A DNA stretch of 64,000 nt from Gossypium raimondii. Lineage: Eukaryota; Streptophyta; Magnoliopsida; Malvales; Malvaceae. This document shows, piece by piece, positions 1-11,810 of the stretch. A program made the translations under genes and the position numbers. The notes below the pieces were generated by a model. It saw only the letters and a program-made list of their open reading frames with translations. It searched no databases and was not told where the DNA came from. Each line of letters opens with the position of its first letter. Position 1 is the first letter of the stretch. The DNA is taken from the NCBI RefSeq assembly GCF_025698545.1, contig NC_068577.1, positions 7,641,501-7,705,500 on the forward strand. Direction: 5' to 3'.

Positions 1-1799
1 ATAATAAGTTTAAACATTCAAATCATATCCAATTTAAAATTTAAAAACATAATAATCAATACTTAAATAAATAAAACACAAGCAAATTAAATCAAACTAG
101 TGAGGATTAAATTGAATTTAAAAGCAATTACAAGGAAAAAATGAGAATAAAACAAAATTGAGGGCCAAAATATGGAAAAAATAAAAATAGATAGTATAAA
201 AATAAATTACAATTGATAATATATGGAAAAATTTTAAAGCAAATAATCAAACAATTTAAAATGGATGATTTATAACACGAGTTTTAAAAAATAAACATGT
301 GTGACATAATATTAAAACAAATAACGATATACTTAATGGAAAAAATAAAAGAATGATAAGAATGGTTAAATAAATGAACAATATGTAAATAAGAAAGTTG
401 ATGGATAAATAAACGAATAAAAGTAAAAGAATAATTAATGATTAAACAATTAAATGGATAAATAAAAAAGGTTAAAAAACGCTTAAGTCAGCCTAACTCT
501 CACAATATGAAGATTCAACGAAATTCCTCCACCAAAATCCAACTCAAATGAAAACAACTTAAAAAGAAACGAAGATGAACGAAGAACAAAATAAGAACAA
601 GCCACATAAAATAAGAACGCAAGAGAGTGAGAAATTTGAGTGAATGCTCTTAAGAATTATTATTGCTTCAAACTCTAGTGTTTTACAATGAAGGGAAATG
701 TCTCTATTTATAGTTGAGTCTCCCCAAATCCATCGGTATAGATCAATTACATAAACGGCTAAGATTAAATCTCTAAGATTACAAAATCTTATCTTCTACG
801 ATTGCATATCTTATCTAAGATTGCATATCATATCTAAAATTGCATATCCTTGAAGATTATGTTTCTATATGTGTTAAGCTTGTAGATAGACCTTCAATAT
901 TTTCAAGTAAAGAGTCATTCCGATCGGGCCAAATGATATAATTTTGGACTGGACTTGGACTTTGTTTTATTATTTTGGGTTTATTATTTTTTTTGTGAGC
1001 CCAGGCTAAGTTGGCCTATTACAGCTTATATTAATATTTTATATTTATAATTAAATTTAAATAAAAATATTTTTATTATCTTTTATAGTGAAACAAATCA
1101 TTTAGACATGTTTGAATTAGTTGGACTTGAGTTTAGATTTTTAGAATTAGAACTCAATTCAATTCAACTCATAAATACTTTTTGGGCGTATGGTTTTAAT
1201 TTTTATGTACTTCAAATTATTAATTTACATACCTAGTCCTCTACTATATCTCATTTATGATTTTAATCTTTTAAATAGTACTTTAGTTTAGCTCAACTTA
1301 TAAACACCTTTAGGCGAAGGTTTCAACCTTCTGTGTACTTTGAATTATTAATTTATGTACATAATCCTCTACTATACCTATAATTTATGACTTTGATATT
1401 TTCAATAGTCCCCCTAGTTAAACAACAAAAGTTAGTTTTTTGTTGAGTCAATCTGGACTGAGTCTATTCGAATTTTAAAATTTTAGAGTCATTTCAACTC
1501 GAGTATATTCATTTGAGGTAATTTTCAAGTTAAGTCATTATGAGTTTAGATATTTTATGTGCAAATAATTTCATATTAAGTTATTTTGAATTTAGATGAA
1601 TTCAAATTCAAGTTGGTTTTAATCAATAATTTTACACCTTTGAAAACCATTTCTTTGAGTCCAATAAAAACCATTTGATTATAATGTGGAGGTGGATAGG
1701 TAAAATCTTCTTGACAACCAGAGCAATAATAAATTATGAAATACATGAGTTGTTTTCATGTGGTTGAATAAACAAATAAATGGAATGAAATTATTTTTC
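1..1799. other. AT-rich intergenic region
   Basis: No reading frame of note and no recognisable gene. The first 480 bases are very A-rich on this strand, with many scattered AATAAA/AAATAA runs. From about 1030 the composition becomes T-rich and contains a two-copy imperfect tandem repeat (annotated separately). It ends at the 9-bp target duplication of the Mutator-like element. Confidence 0.7.
1164..1430. repeat. Two-copy imperfect tandem repeat, period about 130 bp
   Basis: Two blocks, about 1164-1295 and 1296-1430, share the same order of words: CAACT(C/T)ATAAA, a GGCG..GGTTT stretch, TGTACTT, AATTATTAATTTA, ATACCTA/ATAATCC, CCTCTACTATA, ATTTATGA, and AATAGT at the end. No coding capacity is visible. 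It may be an old tandem duplication or part of a decayed transposon. Confidence 0.5.
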
Positions 1800-2395
1800 G
1801 GGTAAATTACCAAAAAAAATCCTATTTTTTTAAAATTTACCGAAATGGGCTCGATATTTTATTATTTACCGGAATGGGCCATTTTTCCCGAAATCGCGTC
1901 CACGTCAGCGCGATGTCAGGGGACGTGTCAGAACATCGCGTCCACGTTAGTGCGCTTTGCTTACGTGGACACAAATTGCACCTACGAGGACGCGATTTGC
2001 TGACGTGGATGCACAATTTATGTTTTTTAGCTTAGAAAACTTTAAAAGGCCATAACTTTTCGCTCGGTTGTCCGATTGAGACGATTTTTTTTATTTCGAA
2101 TAACTTTTCGAGATCTACGCGCTGACAAACCGCCTTCGGCGGTTTGTCGCAGTTTTCGTCGAAAAAGATCCTTTTTTGCTCCTAAATTTTAATTTTTTCG
2201 ATTTAAATTTGAATTTTGAAACATTCAAATCATTATTTTCCTTATTTATTTGAAGTAAACACCGGATTTTTTTTACAAAATTGTTGTATTATTTTTTCTG
2301 ATTTGACACGTGTATGGAATAGGTCCGATAAATCGTTAGAACGTAAGTAATATAATTAAGATAATAACAGTATTTCTACAATATGTCAATTAATT

Positions 2396-2470
2396 AGTTT
2401 AGCTTAGTTGATTAAGATGCTTACTCTTTTCCCTTAGTACCTTGGTTCAAATTTTGTTGGTAACAATTTT
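2396..2470 (+). repeat. Possible tRNA-derived SINE head inside the MULE
   Basis: The stretch has a box-A-like TAGCTTAGTTGATTAAG and, about 35-40 bases further on, a box-B-like GGTTCAAAT. This is the spacing of an RNA polymerase III internal promoter. No cloverleaf can be folded convincingly and no flanking duplication was found, so this is only a suggestion. Confidence 0.25.
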
Positions 2471-2558
2471 GAATCTTTTTGTACTTGTTGCTATTGATGT
2501 AATATTGAAGAGTTAATTGATTAAAAAAATAAATACAAGTACAAAAAGATTCAAAATT
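2465..2558. repeat. Perfect 24-bp inverted repeat (stem-loop)
   Basis: Bases 2465-2488 are the exact reverse complement of 2535-2558 (core GAATCTTTTTGTACTTG), separated by 46 bases. A transcript or single strand here would form a long hairpin. It lies inside the Mutator-like element. Confidence 0.8.
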
Positions 2559-3383
2559 TATTTTTTCAAAATACTGAAAAAGGCCCTATATTTTTAAAAT
2601 TTATCGAAATGGGCCCGGTATTTTATTTTTTTGACCGCTGGGTACTGTTCACGCACGGGCCGGAATCGCGTCCACGTCAGCGCGAGATGCTGACGTGGAA
2701 GGAAATCGCGCTGACGTGGACGCGATTTCCTGACGCGTACCCTGGCATCGCGCTGACGTGGACGCGATTTCCCGAAAAAAGGACCATTCCTGTAAATAAT
2801 TAAAAAATGGACCCATTTCGGTAATTTTTGAAAAAAAAAAACTTTTATTGGTAAATTGCCCTTATTTTTCGACTTTGAATCTGCACATTTTGAGTTTCCA
2901 TACCAGATGGCAACTATGTTGCTTTTATATGGACCCTGCATTTTGACATACACATATGTCAAATGGATCATCAAAATTTTAGACTTGAAAAAACTTTAAT
3001 GCATTAAAAACATCAGTCTACTGTAATTAACAAATGTATGCCAGAAAGATGAAATTCCAAGAACCAGCTTCAATGGTGAAACCACCTTTCGAACAAGCTA
3101 AGGCCCTTAACCTGCAATGAGGAAATAGTAATCTGAAGTAGCAGATGGATAGAATAAAAACTCGAAAATGGTCGGCATTGAATGATGGAGTACAAGAACT
3201 CACCATGGGTATCGGTAAGAAAGTTTATGAAGCATAAACAATTGCTAGAAAAGAATTTGAATTCTATTGCTGCCTTTTGTCTCCTGCAACATTATATGAA
3301 AGCAGCTCGGTTGACGCAAAAAAAGATGAAATAGATGCAAGCAACTTAGAGATGGTTCCTCTTACCACTCATGAAATTAGCAA

Positions 3384-6300
3384 TTAGCGGAATTCGTCAT
3401 GGTATTCATAGTCATCTTCACTATCATTGAAGATGGCACTGTAAAATACATACGGGTTGTCAATCATCTCAACTAAGCTTAAGCGACCGTCTTTATTCAA
3501 ATCTGCCTGTAATTAAATTAACAAAAATGTTCAATAACAGAGCTTTCTTTTTTTGTTTGGCACAAATAAACTTCATTCGTCCAAAAGGAGGGGTAGCAAC
3601 CTCTATGTCAAGCCTTGGTCAAGAACGAAGTGAAACTCAAAATTTTCATTCAATTGTCAAAACCTTTGCAGCAACTATGACTCACAAGAAAATTATTCCT
3701 TATACAGGAACATTTAATCTAAAACAAACTAACATCGTATTTGCTGAATAAAATGGAACACTAGAGAACTCATGCATACGTACATGCATAGCAATGTTCA
3801 ACCATCTGGTGCGTAAATACCTGCGATATGATGTAATCTGCTTGTTGTTTAGCATAGTACTGCTCTGATGGATGAAGTTTCCCAATTATTGGTAGTAACT
3901 CTTCATCTGACAATAATCTGTTAATGATAACCACAGGAAATGTATTTAACCATCCAAAAGAATAAGTTTCCATTCCAAACATATACCGAACATCAAATGT
4001 TCATACAAGCACCTGTCACCATCTTTATCAAGTTGGCTAAACATCTGTTTAGCTGGGGTCTCGGCGTCCATTGAGTAATCAGATGGATGAAAAGAGTTAT
4101 GACCTTCTTCATCATGGGTTATTACCAAGTCAAATACACCATGAAAAAATTCATCAAAGTTAACCTTCCCATCTTTGTCTGCATCTCTTTCCCTAAGGGA
4201 GAAAAAGAAAAAAAGGGGCAAAAGTCATAGTGATTGAAAGGCAATAATAGAAGGAAAAAGAAAAAGGTCAAATGAAAAACGGGATAACATGTAAAACAGG
4301 GAAAGGGAAAAGGAAAAGGAAAAGGAATAAAACTCAGGTCACCTTACTTCCTTTTTGCATAACCATTGAAGCAGCTTTGGATTTTTACTGTCAGCTGGGT
4401 GCATAAAGCTGGGAAAGAACCAAGCAGAAAAATTAGGGGAGATAGCAATAGCAGCAATTGAAAATACCCTTTTCACTGGAAGTATATTAGTAGGAACGTG
4501 CTGTATAAGTTGGAACTTACTCATTGAACTCGGTTAAATTCAATACATGATCGCCATCGGCATCTGATGCATAAAAATGTTCTTCTGTCCACCAGCCCAT
4601 ATCATGACCAAAAGATGCGTAGTCTAGACAAAAGAAGCACAAATAAGTTACCACCTCTAAAATTACTGCTTGGCAAATTAAACAGAAATCAATTACGATA
4701 TCCAAGTTTTGTACTACAAATCTATAATGATCATTATTGAAAGCAAGATAAGATCCATAAATAGCATAGACTTGTTATAATGGTTTACTCTGTCTCTATC
4801 AAAGGGAACATGGTAAGTACTGACTCGTCCCTCATGGCAGGAAAGAACAGATCATGCATGTCTGTTGTTTTGTTTTAATGTCATTAATCACTATATCTCT
4901 CCAAAAGTTTTGAGAATCACTTCAAAAAGTTACTTCACGGATTCGTCAAAAGTATCTACAGATCAGTATAAATCCATCCATCAAACAACTGCAGCCACCT
5001 AAGAACTTAGCTTAAAAGGAAAAAAAGGAAAGCAAACACAAAGGACTAGTTTTACAACATGATCTATAATTTAGTAGCATAATGGTAGAGTATAGACCAC
5101 AGACCATTCTTCACCCAACTGGGAGCTTCGTACTCTGCATACGAAACTAACCCATCATTGTTTTTGTCATGAATTTCCATCTCCCTCAAACTCCTGAACC
5201 ACTCTTCTTTCATAGCCTGCTGCAAATTCCACTCAATCAATTCATTCTCAGTCACAAAACCATCTGCCGGATCGACATCAATCTTGGGAAACAGCAACAC
5301 CAACCTGTTCATTACATTAAACCTCCACTCTATCAACATCTACCAAAATTTTAGTGCCAACATGCGTCAACAAGAATACAAATATAGGTGCAAGGTTTAT
5401 GTAAACTGCATCATGAAGCAAAGACATAACCCATAACATCAATTTATATTTCCAACCAAATCATCACAATATACTCATTCTAAAAAGCATTCACAAAGGA
5501 CTTAAGCATACTCACATCTCAATGCTTATAATAATGAAGACGCCTAACAAGCTTTCTATAAAGCATATGAGGAATAACAAATATATATATATATATATAT
5601 AACCATTAGTAAATAAAATAGGATTCATCATTACCAAGAATAGTTATGAATATATTTGTTACACAAATTCACACTTACATGCAATTGAATCCGATAAATG
5701 AACTAATGAAGCATTAATGTGAACAAGTAAACATAGCTAGCTCATAAATAGTAACATTGATAATCAAAAACACATTTTTAACTAAAATTGGCAGCTAAAA
5801 CACTAACTAAAGCTCCAAAATTTCAACCCTTAGTAAGCAATAATAGTAACAACAATAGTGACAGAAATTTCAATTCTGACTAAAATAAAAAACTCAATCC
5901 TATCAATCTAAACTTAAACTCGATCCAACTTTATTTGACTGTGATTTTAACTCGTAATGACCCATCCTAAAACAACTTGAACTTGAACTTGAAGTAACAT
6001 ACCCTAAAATGATAAATCTTAAAACCAAATAAATGAGCCGTCCTAAGAAACCAAGCCTCAAACATAATAGTGACAAAAAATTCAATTCTGACTGAAACTC
6101 AAAAACTCGATCATATCAATCTAATCTGAAACTCTATTCAACTCTATTTGACCATGATTTTAACCCAGTAACGATCCCGTCCTAAAACTAGGCTAAGCAA
6201 GAAAAACCCAAAAATTAAAAACCGATCCAAACCGACTTGTTTGAAGGGTTTATAAATTACAGATTTAAAAATCGTGGTTAACCAAATCGAATTAATAGGA

Positions 6301-6941
6301 GATTTTCAAAAAAATAAAAAATCAAACTAAATTATGATGGAAAGTTAAAAACTTTTTTTAAAAAATAACAACCGAACTGATATCAACCTACCTAAAACAA
6401 CTCAACCTGAATTTAAAGTCAGATAACCTAAAAACGAAAAATCCTAAACAACTAAGTCTCAAACATAAATTATCGGAACACACCGAAATGATCCAATTTC
6501 AAATTTGACTAAATGATCAGAATATTTTAAACTCGAGATTGATCCAATTTGAATTTATCCGATACAAATTCAACCAGGCTGTCTATGTGAATGTAATACC
6601 ACCAACCTATTGGTAACATTGAACTTGTCCTCATCATTCAAATAATCTTCGGTCTCAGGCTGCGATTCTTCAGCGGGTTCGGGGTATTGTAAATAGTCGG
6701 GGCGGGAATGCTCCACGTACTGCTTCTCCCACTGATTGTCTTCACGGCGGCGCTCGATCTTGGCGACGAGTGGATCAAAAGCGACAGGCTCGTGACGGGC
6801 AGGGTTGCTGAAGCTGAAGGAAGAGCGGAGCTTGACGAGGCGGCGGCGGTTGTCGGCAGGGTGTTTCTTGGGGGAATAAGAGATGATGAAAAGGATTAGC
6901 AGAGCCACGGTCATGTACACAATGGCAGAAAGTTCTCCCAT
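3384..6941 (-). CDS. Calcium-binding protein with six EF-hands (CREC/reticulocalbin-like), 7 exons
   Basis: Seven coding exons on the minus strand join in frame with GT-AG introns: 6941-6607, 5304-5105, 4623-4521, 4408-4343, 4192-4013, 3917-3821 and 3506-3384, giving 367 residues. Residues 8-22 form one hydrophobic segment (signal anchor or signal peptide), so the EF-hand part is probably lumenal in the secretory pathway. EF-hand-like loops start near residues 121 (degenerate, one residue too long), 158 (DKNNDGLVSYAE), 199 (DADGDHVLNLTE), 238 (DADKDGKVNFDE), 290 (DKDGDRLLSDEE) and 329 (DLNKDGRLSLVE). Six EF-hands and an HDEF-type tail (here HDEFR) are the CREC-family layout; the likely role is calcium binding in the ER/Golgi lumen. 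From memory it resembles Arabidopsis At5g08580 along its whole length. Intron 1 (1.3 kb) contains tandem repeats. No frame damage was seen. The exon joints are inferred without transcripts. Confidence 0.9.
5581..5600. repeat. (AT)10 microsatellite
   Basis: Twenty bases of pure AT dinucleotide lie in intron 1 of the EF-hand gene. It is likely to be polymorphic. Confidence 0.9.
5854..6510. repeat. Tandem repeats of about 210 bp in intron 1 of the EF-hand gene
   Basis: The words AATAGTGACA, TTCAATTCTGACT, ACTCGATC, ATCAATCTAA, TATTTGAC, GATTTTAAC and ATCCTAAAAC recur in the same order, first from 5854 and again from 6064. A partial third copy (CCTAAAACAACT then AAGTCTCAAACATAA) lies around 6390-6470. 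The copies are diverged and non-coding. Confidence 0.55.
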
Positions 6942-8287
6942 TTTCTTGGAGGTCCTTTTAATTTTAGATTTGTTTAATGCTACTGTGGATCATTCATTTT
7001 AAGCGTCGATTAATACGAAAATTGAGAAATTAATCTTCAATCCTTATATTTTTGAAAACTGAATCAGTCGATTTATACTATCAATTCATTTTCTTTTCTT
7101 TTCTCCATTTTGATTTTGAGCAAATTAATCCCTTTCAAAAATATTGGAATAATATAATTTCTGTCAATCAGAATAATTAATCATGGTGTTAGTGTATTCC
7201 ATATCGTACATGATTTTAATTGAATAATAATAAATTTAATTTTTGATGTTTACATATTTTATTATTTTGGACTTAATTCAAAAACATTAAACAAATTTAG
7301 TCTCAATATTTACATACGTTGCAGGAATTAAATTGATATAATGTGTAAACTTTGATAGCTAAATTTATTATTATGCTAATCAAAACATTATAATTAATTG
7401 TCCTTAGTTGCTCACTTTTAAAATTGAGAATAATGAAATTACTTTAATAAAGAAGTTTTTTTACCAATAAGCTAACTTTTCAATTTTCGTAATGATTTGA
7501 TTATTAATTTTTCATATTAATTTTAGATTTAATTCTTCTAGATTTATTTAGACAACTATTTTTATTTTATGATTTTTTGACATTTTTAATAAAATTTTAA
7601 ATTCTTTTTCTTATCATTTATTTTATAAAATAATTCTTTAAGTGAATAAAAATAATCAATAACTTTTATATATACATATTTTAAAAAAGTTTTTTCATTA
7701 TTTTAAATAATAAAATATTTATTTTTAGATTAAAAATTAAATTAATTATTAAATAAATAAATAAAATAGAATGCACCTTAGTTTGAATTTGAACCCCTCA
7801 GCCACTTTGTATTAGGAGCAAAAGATTAACACAAACAAATCAAAATCAATGATTAGAAGTCACAATATAATATCCCTTAGTATGTTGTGAAAATCTGTAA
7901 ATTATTATTCAAATTTAATCTAATTCAATTATTATGTTGTGAAAAATAAATTAAACTTTAAATTAATCTGATCAAAATGACTAAAATTAAATTTAATCAC
8001 TCTAATTAAAATAATTATTCAAATTGATCACTACTATTAACAGATTGCTAAGGTTTTTATTATTATTAAAATTAGAAACCTCTATATAATTAGTTCAAAA
8101 ACACTTCAAATTTATCCTTAAACAATACAAGAAAATAAAAAAATAAAAAAAAAACTCCAAATCCAACACAATGGAACACTCAATTAGGTGAAGATCATTG
8201 GTACTAAACCAAGCCTTAAAAAGCACAACTATTTCAAACAAACCCCCCATTAAATGAAGATAAATAATTTCTTTCCGTAGATAAAAG
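6942..8287. other. Promoter side of the EF-hand gene and AT-rich spacer
   Basis: The bases next to 6941 are the 5' leader and promoter of the minus-strand EF-hand gene. No clear TATA box can be fixed. The rest is AT-rich non-coding DNA with no recognisable element. Confidence 0.6.
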
Positions 8288-8721
8288 TAGGGGTGAGCAA
8301 AATCTAATTCGATTGAAAAAACTCGATAAAAGTTTTAAATTTTGAATTAAATAGTTTGAGTTATTTGAGTTAATCAAGTTATTCGGATCATCTCGAATAA
8401 AAAAAATTAAGTTTTTCGATTTAACTCGAATATGAATTACACAATTCAAGTTATCCGAAAATCCGAATAAGAAAAGGCAAAACTACATCGTTTTGATAAA
8501 TGTTTACTCATTAAGTAGTTAAATAATCTTGTACTTCACCTACTAGTTAAATAATCGGTCAATATAAACGTAACATTGAGTATAAATAATAGGATTCGTT
8601 AACTCAACTCGATTTGACTCGATTCGAAAAAATCAGATTGAGTTCAGTTGCTAAAATAAGATTTGTCAACTCGAAATTTTTTAACTTAATTCAATTCGAT
8701 TTGACTGAATACTCACCTCTA
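8288..8721. mobile_element. hAT-type MITE
   Basis: The left end reads TAGGGGTGAGCAAAA and the right end, on the reverse strand, TTAGAGGTGAGTATTCA. Both are followed by ATTCGATT-type words, and the interior is filled with inverted CTCGAAT/ATTCGAG motifs. TAGGGGTGAGCA termini are typical of short hAT-derived elements in plants. There is no coding capacity. A matching 8-bp target duplication is not visible, so the element is old or the ends are slightly misplaced. Confidence 0.55.
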
Positions 8722-10849
8722 AACAAATGAGCTAAGCCTAAAACCCATAAATAATAAAGCCATGAAAAGAGAAAAAAAAAAAAAGAACAAAACAAAAACA
8801 GCATCAGCAAATTCTTGAACCTCTTCTGCTGTAGAAAAGGAGGCCTTTTTTTTTCTTTTGCCATAAATTAAAATTGTTTACAACCATCATCTTCTCTACG
8901 CATAAAAAGCTAGGATGAAATAACAACCGTCAATCTTCATCACCACAAGAGATGGGAGAAATAAAGATAGACGGTAATAAGGATTGATACTTTTTATAGT
9001 GGGTGTTAGACGGTAATGAGAATTAGCTGTTCTTATATTGTAAATAAACTCAAAAAAATATTTTTTAACTACTAAAAAAATATGTAAGGTTAATAATCTG
9101 TTAGTGGATTAATATAATTTTTAATGACAATGACCAATTCAAATAATTATTTTAATTAGAGTGAATAAATTAATAAAAAATTTAGAGCGACTACAATAAA
9201 GCAACATTATTTTAGAGTGACCTATGATGTGATTTACTTTTTAAAATTAAACAATAATATGAGATGGATTGATATAAGTAACTTCTTAGAGGCATATTTT
9301 AGTTTTTAATGAAATTTACTTGTTTATCTAATAAAAAATTTATACTATCATTGTTTTTGTAATAATTAAAAGCACGCAAATTTAAGTGCACTTAAATATA
9401 TTTTATTCTTCAATTTAAGAATTCGAGGAGTTATAGATTTAATGCGAACATCAAAGCCCAAACTTAAACCCATAAAGATGATTAATTTAACTTCCTTTAA
9501 AGCCCAATTACTTATTTTAAGTCCTAACATCTTAAGGCAAAATTTAACATGTTAGTCCAAGAAGTTGTGATAAGAGAACTCCAAAGCTATCAGAAGCTCA
9601 AGGCATGTCATGACTTTGATTTGGCATTTCAAGAAGCCTGCAAACACATACCTTGGATTTGGGACCTATTTGGATTTCCTTAAGAAGTGTGAATGATTCA
9701 CTTTGAGAGATAAATAGCCTATACGCACACTCCTTTTAAGATTAACCCATTTGAACTTTATTTGGGTCATTTGAAGATTTAGTTGTTTTATTTTTAGTCT
9801 AATTTGTCAATAACTCAATTTGTAATACCCTTCATTTGTCTCAACGTATGGTACAAATGAAAAGTACTATCGAAGCACATAATTATCAAAACCCCAATGT
9901 TATTTAAAATTTCAAATTTTAAAATGTTTTTATAAAATCATAAAAAGTTAACTACAATTTAGAACTTTAGAAACAATTTAAAATCATTTAGAAATGGTTC
10001 AGGAATGATAAGAGGTATCCGGAACTCAAAACGAACCCTTGAAAGGCAAACGAGCTAAAACGATTAACCAAGATTGAACCAGAGGGTACATCTAGAGAAG
10101 TATAGGTACCTTACAAGAGAAGTACCAACACCTGGGAGATGTATCGATATATCTACCTCAAAATGGCCGATAGTAACACTTTTTTTTTTTTGGGTACAAT
10201 TGTAATGCAAATCGAAACTATTTTTGGAAAAGTGAACACACAATTAATAGGCTACAATTTACTTTATGTAGTGACACTTGTTGATAATATATTAAATTAA
10301 ATTTTGAAAAAAATAAGTACATTAATCCATTACAAGTATAACCAAAACCAAAATTAAACCACTAATCACCCAATCATAGATAAATTTTATTTTGGTCACT
10401 TAACTATAAAAAAATAATGTTTTGAATTTTTTTATCACAGAAATTAATTGCTTTAATAATAAAATTAGTCTTCAACTTATATATATATATATATTTATCA
10501 ATTTAACCCTAAACTTTTATAAAATATTAAAACATTTAAAATTTAACAAATATTTATAAATATTTATATTTTAACAATTAAAATTTTGAGCAAAATTTCT
10601 TGGCAAAATTTTCCAAGAACATTTTAACCAAACCATAGCCGCCATCACTATCATTGTTGATCTCCTAAATTTTTCAAGAACTTGAAAGAAACTTGTAGTT
10701 GTTCTTAAAACTAAAATAGTAGTTATTATGGTTTGGTGAATGGTGAGTGGTGACAATGAAGACCAAGAAATTGAATGTAATTTCAATATCTAAAATTTGC
10801 AGTCTATTGGTTTCTTCTAACAAGCTAGCCAAAAAAATTTGAAACATCA
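8722..10849. other. Non-coding spacer, possible transposon remnants
   Basis: AT-rich DNA without a reading frame. About 9440-9740 is less AT-rich and may be a decayed LTR fragment. About 10100-10150 carries a TACCAACACCTGGGAG and ATCGATATATC stretch of the sort seen in plant retroelement debris. A TA-dinucleotide run lies near 10480-10495. None of these can be assigned to a family. Confidence 0.5.
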
Positions 10850-11303
10850 AAATCCCAGTAGATTTATGCCCAGTTAGGGTATTCTCGGCAACGGCTTTCT
10901 TGCCATCACCAATCTTAAACTCACCCAAGTACCTATGGTAATCTCCCTTCATTTTCAGATAAAACAACCTCGATATCCCCGTTTCCAGCAGTTGGAACAA
11001 GGTTCTTATCGAGGAGCTTCAAAATTCCGGTGCATACTTCCGACAACTCACCTCGATCTTGGATTTGTACTGGAGGATCACGGCATCGTGGTCGGCGTTG
11101 CCATGACCTTCCTCCTTCTGCTCGATGGAGGAGACGATCCTCCATGAGGCACGGCGGGCGCTGATGACGTTCTTGTATGCGACAGAGAGGAGGTTGTGTT
11201 CCTTGACGGAGAGTTCGTCGGGGAGGGGGATGGCAGAGGCGACATTCTCCATGAACTTGACAATCTCCTCATAGCGCTCGACTTGCTCAGTGAGTTTGGC
11301 CAT
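10850..11303 (-). pseudogene. 14-3-3 protein gene fragment (frameshifted first-exon remnant)
   Basis: From the ATG at 11303 the minus strand encodes a clear 14-3-3 N-terminus: [13 protein letters not shown], then [12 protein letters not shown] and [17 protein letters not shown], the most conserved block of this phosphopeptide-binding adaptor family. Near 11030 the homology jumps to a second frame ([12 protein letters not shown]), and near 10990 to a third ([17 protein letters not shown], then a diverged stretch ending about 10850). These are two frameshifts within 150 bp. The rest of the protein (roughly the C-terminal half) is absent, so this is a pseudogene or orphan exon. The homology is much more GC-rich than its surroundings. 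A later exon lost through rearrangement or transposon insertion is possible: a copia element begins only 230 bp upstream. Confidence 0.85.
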
Positions 11304-11533
11304 GTAGACGTTTTCGTCTCGTGGGGAAGGGATGGCCGTGGTTACGAGTGGTGATTTGAGGGACTAACTTTGTTATTAAGCCAATGAAAGAGTGCCTCCG
11401 TTGGAATTTAACATTCCGGGTGAAAAAAAATCAATTTTCAAAATGTTACTCATCAAATAATTTTTTTTATAATTAAGTGATAAAAAAAATTTATAATTGG
11501 AAGATTATTAATGTAATTTAGTTAATCAATTAT
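11304..11533. other. Short spacer between the 14-3-3 fragment and copia element 1
   Basis: The upstream flank of the 14-3-3 fragment, without coding signal. It ends in ATTAT (11529-11533), the left copy of the target duplication of copia element 1. Confidence 0.7.
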
Positions 11534-11794
11534 TGAAGAAAATGTTCTCAATATTAAAATTGTTCTCTCTTATAAAATCAAAAGCTTACAAACTATTTAT
11601 AGGTTATAGTCTACCCTTTAAAACAACAAAAAACTAAAAATATTAAAATCTAATAATGACCATAAACCAATGACTCTTGACCATTCATTTTGCTAAGTAA
11701 AAAACTACTAATTTAAACCCATTAAAAAAAAAACAACATAACTCTTGACCTTTCACTTACATAACTCTTAACTTTCATTTAAGTTTATTTAACA
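11534..11794 (-). repeat. 3' LTR of copia element 1
   Basis: 261 bp, matching 15881-16153 almost throughout. The 5' LTR is longer because a word of about 15 bp (AACTCTTGACCTTTC) is tandemly doubled there. Immediately inside, the complement of ACTCCCCTG is the polypurine tract. Confidence 0.95.
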
Positions 11795-11810
11795 AAACTC
11801 CCCTGTAAAC

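Larger units (their letters stand above)
1800..2861. mobile_element. Non-autonomous Mutator-like element (MULE/MITE) with 9-bp TSD
   Basis: The 9-mer TTATTTTTC is present at 1791-1799 and again at 2862-2870, exactly flanking a 1062-bp segment whose ends are inverted repeats. The left end reads GGGTAAATTACCAA, and the right end on the reverse strand reads GGGCAATTTACCAA. The similarity continues for about 80 bp through the shared ACCGAAATGGG word. A 9-bp target duplication with long inverted ends is the signature of Mutator-like elements. There is no transposase; short frames here are by-products of internal GC-rich repeats. The interior holds several inverted copies of a GTCCACGTCAGCGCG-like word (about 1895-2005 and 2665-2770) and a second TIR-like stretch near 2570-2630, so it may be a composite of two nested copies. 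Confidence 0.75.

Noticed and set aside
2594..2974. A 126-codon minus-strand frame and a 64-codon plus-strand frame at 2609-2803
   Set aside because: They arise from the inverted GC-rich words of the Mutator-like element and show repetitive residues (LTWTRF, SRPRQR) without protein-like conservation.
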